From Propionibacteriaceae bacterium UBA7704 (GTDB taxonomy: Bacteria > Actinomycetota > Actinomycetes > Propionibacteriales > Propionibacteriaceae): a stretch of 64,000 nt of DNA. A program made the translations under genes and the position numbers. The DNA is taken from contig DLGC01000010.1 in NCBI GenBank assembly GCA_002482525.1, positions 78,448-142,447 of the forward strand. Direction: 5' to 3'. Position 1 is the stretch's first letter. Every line of letters begins with the position of its first letter. Positions 1 through 8,227 of the stretch are shown here, in pieces. The notes beneath the pieces are model-generated. The model worked only from the letters and a program-made list of their open reading frames with translations, was not told the origin of the DNA and did not search any database.

Positions 1-58
1 GCACCTTTTGGGAGCGCCTGGGGGAAAGACCTGGGTGAAGTAGCCTGAGGGGGTGTTG

Positions 59-904
59 GTGGAAGGGCTTGCGGACGGGCAGGGGGCGCGGGTGCGCGAG
101 CTGGCCGAGCGAGCGTGGGGGGTTGACGGGGTCGATCCGCTCAACGAAGAGGCCTACCGGTCGTTGGGGGACGTCAGTGCACAGCATCTGCTCAAGACCG
201 ACGGTCGGCGCGTGGTGGGGTACCTGAACTACAGTGCACGCTTCGCAACCGTCCAACTCGTTGTTGATCCGGAGTACCGCCGCACGGGCATCGGCACCCA
301 GTTATGGATGCAGCGTCCGGCAGATCCGAACCTGGGGGTTTGGGCCTTCGGGGACTTGCCTGCAGCACAGGGGTTCGCAGCGGCGCGCGGATTGCGCCCC
401 GAGCGCGGCTTGTTGAAGATGACTCGGCCACTCGCCGACCTGCCCCAAGCGGACATCCCGCCCGACCTTGAACTACGAAGCTTCACCCCTACCGACGCCG
501 ACGAACTGCTCGCCCTCAACGCTGCTGCTTTTGCCCATCACCCCGAACAAGGCCAGCTCGACCAGGCAGGGCTGGCCGCCCGCATGGCCGAGCGTTGGTT
601 CGACCCCGCGGGGCTCATCGTGGCCTTCGACGCCGAGGGCATGGTGGGCTTTCACTGGACCAAGCAGGTCGATGCCGCCACAGGGGAGGTCTACGTGATC
701 GCGGTCGCCCCTCGAGCGCAGGGCCGCGGATATGGCAAGGTACTGCTGGCCGCCGGAATGTCTCACCTGGCTACCCAGGGTTTGCCCACAGTTGTGCTGT
801 ACGTCGATACAGCCGACGAAACAGCGGTAAGAATGTACGAGCGAGCGGGCTTCGTCACCGTCCATCGTGACGTCCGCTACATACCGATTCAGGAGCAGGA
901 ATGA
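59..904 (+). CDS. mshD: Mycothiol synthase (dual GNAT acetyltransferase)
   Basis: Acetylates Cys-GlcN-Ins with acetyl-CoA, the last step of mycothiol synthesis in the cytoplasm. The protein (281 aa) has two GNAT modules. The N-terminal one shows the acetyl-CoA loop VDPEYRRTGIGT near residue 70, and the C-terminal one shows VAPRAQGRGYGK near residue 215. The conserved MshD strings HPEQG, FDPAGLIVAF and GFHWTK are present. GTG at 53, TTG at 56 and GTG at 59 are all in frame. The GAGGGGG tract at 47-53 suits the GTG at 59, so that start was chosen. The stop overlaps the ppk start (ATGA), implying translational coupling. Together with the mycothione reductase at 10284-11681 it shows that mycothiol is the organism's major thiol. 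Confidence 0.92.
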   Translation: MEGLADGQGARVRELAERAWGVDGVDPLNEEAYRSLGDVSAQHLLKTDGRRVVGYLNYSARFATVQLVVDPEYRRTGIGTQLWMQRPADPNLGVWAFGDLPAAQGFAAARGLRPERGLLKMTRPLADLPQADIPPDLELRSFTPTDADELLALNAAAFAHHPEQGQLDQAGLAARMAERWFDPAGLIVAFDAEGMVGFHWTKQVDAATGEVYVIAVAPRAQGRGYGKVLLAAGMSHLATQGLPTVVLYVDTADETAVRMYERAGFVTVHRDVRYIPIQEQE

Positions 905-3024
905 CCGACACCTTCGGCCCGGTGCGCACCGCCGAACCCGATCAGAACCTGCCCGAGTTGCCCGCTGATCGCTACAACGATCGAGAGCTCAGCTGGCTGG
1001 CCTTCAACGAACGCGTTCTCGATCTGGCCCGCGACGCCGGTCGCATCCCGCTGTTGGAGCGGGCGCGCTTCTTAGCCATTTTCTGCAGCAACCTCGACGA
1101 GTTCTTCATGGTGCGCGTCGCCGGCCTGAAGCGCCGCATGGCCGCCGGTGTGGCAGTGCCGTCGAACTCCGGTCTGATGCCCCGCGAACTGCTCGACACC
1201 CTGCTCACCCGAACGCGGGAACTCGTCGACGAAGTGATGCGGATCTTCGCCGATGACATCCGGCCGGCCATGGCCGAGCACGGGATCCGGATTCTGACCT
1301 GGGATGAACTCAGCGAGGACGAGCGGCACCGCATGACCGAGCTGTTCGAGACCCGCATCTTCCCGGTACTCACGCCGCTCGCGGTGGATCCATCCCACCC
1401 GTTCCCCTATATCTCCGGCTTGAGCGTGAACCTCGCCGTGCTGGTCCGCAATCCGGTGCGTGGCGTCACCCAATTCGCACGGGTGAAAGTCCCCAATGTG
1501 TTGAGCCGGTTCGTGGCGCTGGGCAACGGGCGGTTCATTCCGTTGGAGGAGGTGATCTCCCGACATCTGGATCAGCTCTTCTCCGGCATGCAGGTGGTCG
1601 CCCACAGCACCTTCCGCGTGACCCGCAATGAGGATGTCGAAGTCGAAGAGGACGACGCCGAAAACCTGCTGTTCGCCCTCGAAAAGGAGCTGCTGCGCCG
1701 CAAGACCGGGCGTCCGCCGGTTCGCCTCGAAGTCGAAGAGGACATCGACGAATCCATGCTGGAGTTGTTGATCAGCGAACTCGACGTCGAAGAGCAAGAG
1801 GTCTTCAAGCTGCCGCGCCCCCTCGACCTGCGCGGCCTGTTCTCGCTGGCCGACCTGGATCGCGATTCGCTGAAGTTCCCGTCGTTCCTGCCCAAGACCC
1901 ACCCCGAACTGGCGAAGGTGGAAACCGCCCAACCAGCCGACATGTTCGCCGCGCTGAAGAACCGCGACGTGCTGCTGCAGCACCCCTACGATTCGTTCGC
2001 CACCAGTGTTCAGCGTTTCATCGAGCAGGCCGCAGCCGACCCGGCAGTGTTGGCTATCAAACAGACGCTGTACCGCACCAGCGGCGATTCGCCGATCATC
2101 GACGCCCTCGTCGAGGCCGCCCAGGCTGGCAAACAGGTACTCGCGCTTGTTGAGATCAAGGCCCGCTTCGACGAACAGGCCAACATCGCCTGGGCACGCA
2201 AGCTGGAGAAGGCCGGCTGCCACGTGGTCTACGGCATGCTCGGGCTCAAGACCCACTGCAAGCTGTCGATGGTGGTGCGGCAGGAGCCGAATGGTCTACG
2301 ACGCTATTGCCACATCGGTACCGGCAACTACAACCCCAAGACGGCTCGCCTCTACGAAGACATGGGTCTGCTCACCTCGAACTCGGTGATCACCGAGGAT
2401 GTCGCCAAACTGTTCAACCACCTGTCGGGAATGTCAGAAGAGACCGGCTACCGCCGACTGCTGGTGGCGCCCCATTCGGTTCGCACCGGCCTGCTGGCCG
2501 CGATCAATCGCGAGATCGCCAACCACGCCGACGGGCTGCCGTCGGGCATTCGCATCAAGGTGAACTCCATCGTGGACGAGGCGATCATTGATGCGCTGTA
2601 CCGAGCCTCCCAGGCCGGAGTGACGGTCGACCTGTGGGTGCGAGGCATCTGCGCGGTGCGTCCGGGTGTACCCGGGCTCAGCGAGAACATCCGGGTGCGC
2701 AGCACCCTGGGCCGATTCCTGGAGCACAGCCGCATTTACTGGTTCGCCAACGCCGGCCATGCCCAGGTCGGCATCGGGTCGGCGGACCTCATGCACCGTA
2801 ATCTCGACCGACGCGTGGAGACCATCGTCGGTTTGGCCAATCCCGACCACATCAGCCGGATCGAGGATCTGTTCGAGATCGCCTTCGATGAGGGCACCGC
2901 CTCGTGGTGGTTGGACGGCAGCGCTTGGACCCAGCACACCCAGCGAGAGGACGGCACCGCCAAGCTCGACCTCCAGGAGTATCTGATCAGCCAGATGGGT
3001 CAGCGCCGAGCGGTGGAGCGGTAG
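901..3024 (+). CDS. ppk1: Polyphosphate kinase 1
   Basis: Transfers the gamma-phosphate of ATP to growing inorganic polyphosphate, reversibly. The 707-aa length is normal for PPK1. The N-terminal signature YNDRELSWLAFNERVL is at about residue 25. The HxK motif GLKTHCK places the expected phospho-accepting histidine at His452, followed by IGTGNYNPKTARLYED. The second conserved histidine is His609 in LEHSRIYWF, followed by GSADLMHRNLDRR. ATP-binding ARFDEQANI is intact. The ATG overlaps the mshD stop by four bases. The gene lies between mshD and a MutT1-like gene, with the high-affinity phosphate transporter just downstream, so polyphosphate making and phosphate uptake are clustered. Confidence 0.97.
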   Translation: MTDTFGPVRTAEPDQNLPELPADRYNDRELSWLAFNERVLDLARDAGRIPLLERARFLAIFCSNLDEFFMVRVAGLKRRMAAGVAVPSNSGLMPRELLDTLLTRTRELVDEVMRIFADDIRPAMAEHGIRILTWDELSEDERHRMTELFETRIFPVLTPLAVDPSHPFPYISGLSVNLAVLVRNPVRGVTQFARVKVPNVLSRFVALGNGRFIPLEEVISRHLDQLFSGMQVVAHSTFRVTRNEDVEVEEDDAENLLFALEKELLRRKTGRPPVRLEVEEDIDESMLELLISELDVEEQEVFKLPRPLDLRGLFSLADLDRDSLKFPSFLPKTHPELAKVETAQPADMFAALKNRDVLLQHPYDSFATSVQRFIEQAAADPAVLAIKQTLYRTSGDSPIIDALVEAAQAGKQVLALVEIKARFDEQANIAWARKLEKAGCHVVYGMLGLKTHCKLSMVVRQEPNGLRRYCHIGTGNYNPKTARLYEDMGLLTSNSVITEDVAKLFNHLSGMSEETGYRRLLVAPHSVRTGLLAAINREIANHADGLPSGIRIKVNSIVDEAIIDALYRASQAGVTVDLWVRGICAVRPGVPGLSENIRVRSTLGRFLEHSRIYWFANAGHAQVGIGSADLMHRNLDRRVETIVGLANPDHISRIEDLFEIAFDEGTASWWLDGSAWTQHTQREDGTAKLDLQEYLISQMGQRRAVER

Positions 3025-3031
3025 TCGAGCC

Positions 3032-3922
3032 ATGGGTGTATCCGGCAAGCGCATCGTTGCGGCTGGCACAGTGACGATGCGTCGCGGCACCGACGGGATT
3101 CCCGAAGTGCTGCTGGTTCACAGACCGCGCTATGACGACTGGAGTCTGCCGAAGGGCAAGCTCAACAACGGCGAGTACCTTCCCGCCTGCGCCACGCGGG
3201 AAACCGAAGAGGAAACCGCCGTCAGCGTGCACCTCGGGCTTCCCGTAGCCGAACTCACCTATCCGGTGGGCGGCGGCACCAAGACGGTCAGCTATTGGCA
3301 AGGGAATCCCGCCAGCTCCCAGCCCCATGAGGTCGGCGCCGAGGTGGACCAGATCGCGTGGCTGAGCGTGACCCAGGCGCTGCGGCAGCTGAGCTACCCC
3401 GACGAGCGTGAACTCATTCATCGAGCGGTCAACCTGCCGCACGCCACACCACTGCTCATCGTGCGTCACGCCAAAGCGCTCCCACGCGGCGACTGGGCCA
3501 AACACAAGCCCGACCACAAGCGACCCCTGGACGCCCGTGGCCATGCCCAAAGCGAATCGTTGGTCGAATTGCTGGGCGCCTACGGTGTGAACCGCCTGGT
3601 CTCCTCCGCTGCGACGCGCTGTCATCAAACGCTCAAGCCCTTCGCCAAGATCTGTGACCTGAGCGTCGAAAAACACGAGTCGCTTACCGAAGAAGTCGGA
3701 ATTGACAATCCCAAGGGCGTCACCAAGTTGATCAAGTCGCTGGCCGTCGAAACCGCCGCCGGGACCGCCACTGCCGTCTGCGGTCACCGTCCAGTACTCC
3801 CGACGATGCTGGCAGCCCTGGGCCTTCCCGATCAGTCCTTCCGAACCGCAGAAGCCCTCGTCGTGCACCTGGGCGCGGACGCCACTGTGCACGCTGTGGA
3901 GATGCATTCCTCGCCGCTGTGA
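3032..3922 (+). CDS. mutT1: MutT1-like Nudix hydrolase fused to histidine phosphatase
   Basis: Two-domain protein (296 aa). Residues 1-135 form a Nudix domain with a box GKLNNGE...RETEEETAV; the usual glycine before the last hydrophobic residue is alanine here. Residues about 145-290 form a histidine phosphatase domain with the LLIVRHAK motif and the downstream SSAATRCHQT element. Mycobacterial MutT1 has the same architecture and hydrolyses 8-oxo-dGTP and diadenosine polyphosphates; that activity is inferred here. The gene starts seven bases after the ppk stop and is probably co-transcribed with it, which would link nucleotide clean-up or ApnA turnover to polyphosphate metabolism. It is separated from pstS by about 147 bases carrying a PHO-box-like repeat. 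Confidence 0.88.
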   Translation: MGVSGKRIVAAGTVTMRRGTDGIPEVLLVHRPRYDDWSLPKGKLNNGEYLPACATRETEEETAVSVHLGLPVAELTYPVGGGTKTVSYWQGNPASSQPHEVGAEVDQIAWLSVTQALRQLSYPDERELIHRAVNLPHATPLLIVRHAKALPRGDWAKHKPDHKRPLDARGHAQSESLVELLGAYGVNRLVSSAATRCHQTLKPFAKICDLSVEKHESLTEEVGIDNPKGVTKLIKSLAVETAAGTATAVCGHRPVLPTMLAALGLPDQSFRTAEALVVHLGADATVHAVEMHSSPL

Positions 3923-3961
3923 GAAGTCGACCGACCCGGTCGGACCCAATACTTTCCTCGA

Positions 3962-3983
3962 ATTCACCTTCCGTTCACCTTGG
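3962..3983 (+). promoter_or_regulatory. PHO-box-like direct repeats upstream of pstS
   Basis: Two adjacent 11-base direct repeats, ATTCACCTTCC and GTTCACCTTGG, match the GTTCACC-type direct repeat unit known for PhoP binding in Streptomyces. They lie 87 bases before the pstS start codon, where an activator-bound -35 region would be expected. A TAGCGT at 4011-4016 is a possible -10 element but its spacing is long. Binding is inferred from the repeat alone. Confidence 0.75.
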
Positions 3984-4069
3984 GGACTTAGCACGCTCAC
4001 GCCTGATGCATAGCGTCACCACTGAGAGCGAGCAACCTGCTCGGATAACCACGAACGTTAAGGAATAGC

Positions 4070-5143
4070 GTGAAAACCAAGCTGATCACTGCTGTCGCCC
4101 TGGTCGCTGCGTCATCGCTGGCACTGGCCGGATGCGCGACCAACGAGGGATCCACCACTGGCGGGGGCCTGAGTGGCACCCTGACCGGCAAGGGAGCATC
4201 GTCGCAGAAGGCCGCCCAGGAGAAGTGGGTCGCCGACTTCCAGACCGCCAACACCGGCGTCACCGTCAACTACTCCCCCGACGGCTCCGGCGCGGGCCGC
4301 GAGGCCTTCACCGCCGGTGCGGCCGCCTTCGCCGGCTCGGACCGGGCCCTGAAGACCGATGAGATGGGCGCTGGCAAGTTCGCCGGCTGCGCCGCTGACT
4401 CCAATGCTCTGGATCTGCCGGTGTATGTCTCCCCGATCGCCGTCATTTACAACGTCGAGGGCGTCAAGGATCTCACCCTGTCCCCGCAGGCGCTTGCCGG
4501 CATCTTCGCAGGCACCATCACCAAGTGGAACGATCCCGCGATCACTGCCACCAACCCCGACGCCAAGCTGCCGGCCGCCGCTATCAACCCGGTGCACCGC
4601 GCGGACGACTCCGGCACCACCGAGAACTTCACCGACACCATGAACGTGCTGGCTCCCTCGGTGTGGACCTGGGAGGCCGACGGCCTGTGGCCTGATGGCT
4701 TGAAGGGCGAGGCTGCGACCGGCACCTCCGGCGTGGTTCAGGCTGTGACCACCGGCACCAACATGATCGGCTACGCCGACGCGTCGCAGGCCGGCGAGCT
4801 GGGCATGGCCAAGCTCCTGGTGAACGGCACGGCGCAGTCCCCGACCGCTGAGGCTGCTGCAGCCATCGTCGACAACTCCCCGCTGGAGTCCGGTCGTGAC
4901 GCCAACGACCTGGCTGTGGCCCTGGACCGCAAGGCTGAAGGCGCCTACCCGGCCGTGCTGCTCTCCTACGCCATCGTGTGCCAGACCTACAAGGACTCCG
5001 CCACCGCGAACCTGGTGAAGTCCTACGTCGGCTACATGGCTTCCGCCGAGGGCCAGGCCGCTGCCGCTGAGGCTGCGGGCTCTGCTCCGCTGTCGGCCAG
5101 CATGCAGGCCAAGGTCAAGGCCGCCATCGATTCGGTCAAGTGA
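4070..5143 (+). CDS. pstS: Phosphate ABC transporter substrate-binding lipoprotein
   Basis: Binds phosphate outside the membrane and delivers it to PstCA. The protein (357 aa) begins with a lipoprotein signal peptide ending in LALAGC, so Cys22 should be lipidated. PstS family motifs are visible: GKGASSQKAAQEKW near residue 43, SPDGSGAGREAF near residue 67, GSDRAL near 90, and HRADDSGTTENFTD in the middle. The GTG start follows AAGGAAT. A PHO-box-like element upstream suggests control by PhoP-type phosphate starvation signalling. The stem-loop after the gene probably makes pstS expression higher than that of the permease genes, as expected for a binding protein. Confidence 0.96.
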   Translation: MKTKLITAVALVAASSLALAGCATNEGSTTGGGLSGTLTGKGASSQKAAQEKWVADFQTANTGVTVNYSPDGSGAGREAFTAGAAAFAGSDRALKTDEMGAGKFAGCAADSNALDLPVYVSPIAVIYNVEGVKDLTLSPQALAGIFAGTITKWNDPAITATNPDAKLPAAAINPVHRADDSGTTENFTDTMNVLAPSVWTWEADGLWPDGLKGEAATGTSGVVQAVTTGTNMIGYADASQAGELGMAKLLVNGTAQSPTAEAAAAIVDNSPLESGRDANDLAVALDRKAEGAYPAVLLSYAIVCQTYKDSATANLVKSYVGYMASAEGQAAAAEAAGSAPLSASMQAKVKAAIDSVK

Positions 5144-5162
5144 CGAACTGAGCTGACTAGCT

Positions 5163-5206
5163 CACTGACGGCGTCGGTAAGGTCTTCCCAACCGGCGCCG
5201 TCAGTG
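5163..5206 (+). terminator. Stem-loop between pstS and pstC (partial terminator or mRNA stabiliser)
   Basis: A 16-base-pair stem with one G-U wobble is formed by 5163-5178 and 5191-5206 around a 12-base loop. No T tract follows, so complete termination is unlikely. Its place inside the pst operon suits attenuation or protection of the pstS transcript 3' end, giving more PstS than PstCAB. The structure is seen directly; the role is inferred. Confidence 0.7.
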
Positions 5207-5252
5207 CCGCTCAACTCAGAGTTCGATCACGAGCAAGGAAGACTCTTCTTCG

Positions 5253-6233
5253 ATGACCAAGCCAGTGCTTGAAACCAGCGCCACCGATCCCGATGGCATG
5301 CTGGCCTCCGACGGCCCTGATCCCAAGCGTCACGGTGATCCGGTCTTCCGCGGTTTCGCCACCGGGGCCGGGATCCTGATCCTGGCGATCCTGGCGGCCG
5401 TCGCCGCCTTTCTTCTCTTCCAGGGCGCTCCGGCCCTGATCGCCGACCCGGCCACCCTTACCGAGCAGGGCTACGGCCCGTTCTGGGCCTGGGTCCTCCC
5501 CTTCGTTTTCGGCACGCTGTGGGCCGCCATCCTGGCCCTGGTGATCGCCGTCCCGATCGCCATCGGCATCGCGCTGTTCATCTCGCACTACGCGCCGCGG
5601 CGACTCGCCCAGCCCTTGGGCTATGTGATCGACCTGCTGGCCGCCGTCCCTTCGGTGGTCTTCGGCTTGTGGGGTGGCCTGGCGCTGGCCCCGGCCGTCG
5701 TCCCGCTGTACACCTGGCTCAACACCAACCTGGGTTGGATTCCACTGTTCTCAGGAGCGGTATCGGGCACTGGTCGAACCATCCTCACCGCCGCCATCGT
5801 GTTGGCCACCATGGTGCTGCCTATCATCACCAGCCTGTGCCGAGAGGTCTTCCTGCAAGCTCCGCGGCTGCATGAAGAAGCAGCCTTGGCGTTGGGCGCC
5901 ACCCGCTGGGAGATGATCAAACTCGCCGTGTTCCCCTACGCCCGGCCCGGCATCATCGCGGCCATCATGCTGGGCTTGGGTCGCGCACTGGGTGAAACGA
6001 TGGCTGTATCCATGGTGCTCTCGGGAAGCGCGAACATAACCTTCCAGGTGCTGACCAGCAACAACCCGAACACCATCGCGGCCGTCATCGCCCAAGGGTT
6101 CCCTGAGGCCTTCGGGCTCAAGACCAACGAGCTGATTGCGGCCGGCCTGGTGCTGTTCGTGATCACCCTGGCCGTGAACATGGTCGCCCGCTGGATCGTC
6201 TCCCGTCGTGCCGCCTACTCCGGAGCCAACTGA
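5253..6233 (+). CDS. pstC: Phosphate ABC transporter permease PstC
   Basis: Membrane subunit of the high-affinity phosphate transporter, 326 aa. A cytoplasmic N-terminal stretch of about 35 residues is followed by about six hydrophobic helices. The ABC permease coupling loop (EEAALALGATRWEMI, around residue 208) contacts the ATPase PstB. YVIDLLAAVPSVVFGLWG is a typical PstC segment. The ATG follows GCAAGGAAG. The stop shares one base with the pstA start (TGATG), indicating tight co-translation with PstA. Confidence 0.95.
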   Translation: MTKPVLETSATDPDGMLASDGPDPKRHGDPVFRGFATGAGILILAILAAVAAFLLFQGAPALIADPATLTEQGYGPFWAWVLPFVFGTLWAAILALVIAVPIAIGIALFISHYAPRRLAQPLGYVIDLLAAVPSVVFGLWGGLALAPAVVPLYTWLNTNLGWIPLFSGAVSGTGRTILTAAIVLATMVLPIITSLCREVFLQAPRLHEEAALALGATRWEMIKLAVFPYARPGIIAAIMLGLGRALGETMAVSMVLSGSANITFQVLTSNNPNTIAAVIAQGFPEAFGLKTNELIAAGLVLFVITLAVNMVARWIVSRRAAYSGAN

Positions 6234-7297
6234 TGACCACCTTGACTGAGTCCCTGAACCCGGGCGCCCTGACGTCAGGTCGGCTGCCTCGCATGGCTGA
6301 GCCGGGCATCCTGATCGGCGCCGCCATCGCCGGTCTCACCATCGCCGCGCTGATCGCCAATGGCAACATCGCCTTGGGCGTCGTGCTGGCCTATGTGATC
6401 TTCCTGATCACCATTGAGATTGTGGCCCGCATTGTGGAGGGCCCCCGCCAGGCGGCTGATCGCCGGGCGCGCAGCCTCATCGTCGGCGCTTTCGTGTTGG
6501 CCTTGATCCCGCTGGGGTCGGTCACCTACGAAGTCGTCAAGAACGGCATGGCGCGCTTTGACCTCAACTACTTCAGCATGTCGATGCGCAATATCGTCGG
6601 CGAAGGCGGCGGTGCGGCACACGCCATCACCGGAACCCTGTGGGTGACCGGGATCGCCAGCCTCATCTCGGTGCCCATCGGATTGATGACCGCCATCTAC
6701 CTGTCCGAATACGGCGCTCGCAGCAAGCTGGCCCAGTCGATCACCTTCTTCGTCGACGTCATGACCGGCATCCCCTCGATCGTGGCGGGCCTGTTCGCCT
6801 ATTCGTTGATGGCCATGTTGTTCGGACCGGGCACTGTGTCGGGATTTGCCGGCAGCATCGCGCTGTCGGTGCTGATGATTCCCGTGGTGGTCCGCTCCTG
6901 TGAGGAGCTGCTGCGGCTGGTGCCCAATGAGCTGAGGGAAGCCTCCTACGCCCTGGGCGTCCCCACCTGGCTCACCATCGTGAAGGTCGTCGTCCCCACA
7001 GCGATCTCCGGCATCGTCTCTGGGGTGATCCTGGCTGTGGCTCGCGTCATCGGCGAGACCGCACCGCTGCTCATCGCCGCCGGCTTCACCGCGTCCCTGA
7101 ACAACAATCCGTTCAGCGGCCCGATGATGACCCTGCCGGTCTTCGTCTACGACTCCTATGCCCATCCCGGAATCCCGCCCCAGGCCTACCTCGACCGCGC
7201 GTGGGCCGGCGCTCTGACGCTCATCGTGATCGTCATGGTGCTCAACCTGACCGGACGCCTGATCGCACGCCGGTTTGCCCCCAAGACCGGACGCTGA
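6233..7297 (+). CDS. pstA: Phosphate ABC transporter permease PstA
   Basis: Second membrane subunit of the Pst transporter, 354 aa. Hydrophobic helices are seen near residues 20-40 and 45-65, then the permease domain, which includes the segment FVDVMTGIPSIVAGLF and the coupling loop ELREASYALGVPTW around residue 233. The extra N-terminal helices before the core fit actinobacterial PstA proteins. The start overlaps the pstC stop by one base. pstB begins 20 bases downstream. Confidence 0.95.
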   Translation: MTTLTESLNPGALTSGRLPRMAEPGILIGAAIAGLTIAALIANGNIALGVVLAYVIFLITIEIVARIVEGPRQAADRRARSLIVGAFVLALIPLGSVTYEVVKNGMARFDLNYFSMSMRNIVGEGGGAAHAITGTLWVTGIASLISVPIGLMTAIYLSEYGARSKLAQSITFFVDVMTGIPSIVAGLFAYSLMAMLFGPGTVSGFAGSIALSVLMIPVVVRSCEELLRLVPNELREASYALGVPTWLTIVKVVVPTAISGIVSGVILAVARVIGETAPLLIAAGFTASLNNNPFSGPMMTLPVFVYDSYAHPGIPPQAYLDRAWAGALTLIVIVMVLNLTGRLIARRFAPKTGR

Positions 7298-7317
7298 GAA
7301 GAGAGAATCGCACCACA

Positions 7318-8097
7318 ATGTCGAAACGCATCGAGATCACCGACCTCAACGTCTATTACGGCACCTTCCGTGCCGTCGAGGACGTCTCCATGACCATCGA
7401 GCCCAAGGCCGTCACCGCCTTCATCGGCCCGTCCGGCTGCGGCAAGTCCACCTTCCTGCGCACGCTGAACCGCATGCACGAGGTGATTCCCGGTGCTCGC
7501 GTTGAAGGCGAGGTGCTGCTCGACGGCGAGAACCTGTATGGCCCCGGAGTCGATCCAGTGCGGGTGCGTCGCCATGTCGGCATGGTCTTTCAGCGCCCCA
7601 ATCCGTTCCCCACGATGTCGATCAAGGAGAACGTCCTGGCCGGCATCAATCTGAACAACAAGCGCATGCCCAACTCGGAAAAGGACGAGCTGGCCGAGCA
7701 GGCGCTGCGCGGAGCCAACCTGTGGGAAGAGGTCAAGAACCGCCTCGACCTTCCCGGTTCGGGTCTGTCCGGTGGCCAGCAGCAGCGGCTGTGCATTGCG
7801 CGGGCCATCGCGATGCAGCCCGAGGTGCTGCTCATGGACGAGCCGTGTTCAGCCCTGGACCCGATCTCCACCTTGGCGATCGAGGATCTGATGACCGAGC
7901 TGAAGGACCGCTACACCATCGTGATCGTGACCCACAACATGCAGCAGGCGGCTCGCGTCTCCGATACCACCGCGTTCTTCAACATCGCCGGCACCGGCGC
8001 TCCGGGCCGGCTGATCGAGGTCGGCCCCACCGACAAGATCTTCTCCACCCCCGACGTCAAGGACACCGAGGACTACATCTCCGGTCGCTTCGGCTGA
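7318..8097 (+). CDS. pstB: Phosphate ABC transporter ATP-binding protein
   Basis: ATPase of the Pst transporter, 259 aa. The Walker A motif GPSGCGKST starts at residue 37. The Q-loop lies in MVFQRPNPFP, the ABC signature is LSGGQQQRL, Walker B is VLLMDEP and the switch histidine is in IVTHNMQQA. The open frame continues upstream to 7201 inside pstA, but the ATG at 7318 follows GAGAAGAGAG and matches the usual PstB N-terminus, so it was chosen. No phoU follows; the next gene is unrelated. Confidence 0.97.
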   Translation: MSKRIEITDLNVYYGTFRAVEDVSMTIEPKAVTAFIGPSGCGKSTFLRTLNRMHEVIPGARVEGEVLLDGENLYGPGVDPVRVRRHVGMVFQRPNPFPTMSIKENVLAGINLNNKRMPNSEKDELAEQALRGANLWEEVKNRLDLPGSGLSGGQQQRLCIARAIAMQPEVLLMDEPCSALDPISTLAIEDLMTELKDRYTIVIVTHNMQQAARVSDTTAFFNIAGTGAPGRLIEVGPTDKIFSTPDVKDTEDYISGRFG

Positions 8098-8215
8098 TCC
8101 GCGGCACCCCTTCGTCGAGCTCAGGGAACGGACTCGCCCGCCGACCGATGTGAGTGAACGGTTCAGCGGCCCATTTTCACAGGCGGGAAGCCTTCGATGG
8201 TCGCGCTCATCCCCC

Positions 8216-8221
8216 TAAACT
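8216..8221 (+). promoter_or_regulatory. -10 element giving a leaderless mRNA
   Basis: TAAACT lies six bases before the GTG at 8228, and no ribosome-binding site precedes that codon. This spacing puts the transcription start at or next to the start codon, as in many actinobacterial leaderless genes. The -35 region (TTCGAT at 8193-8198, 17-base spacer) is weak. Confidence 0.55.
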
Positions 8222-8227
8222 CGGTGC

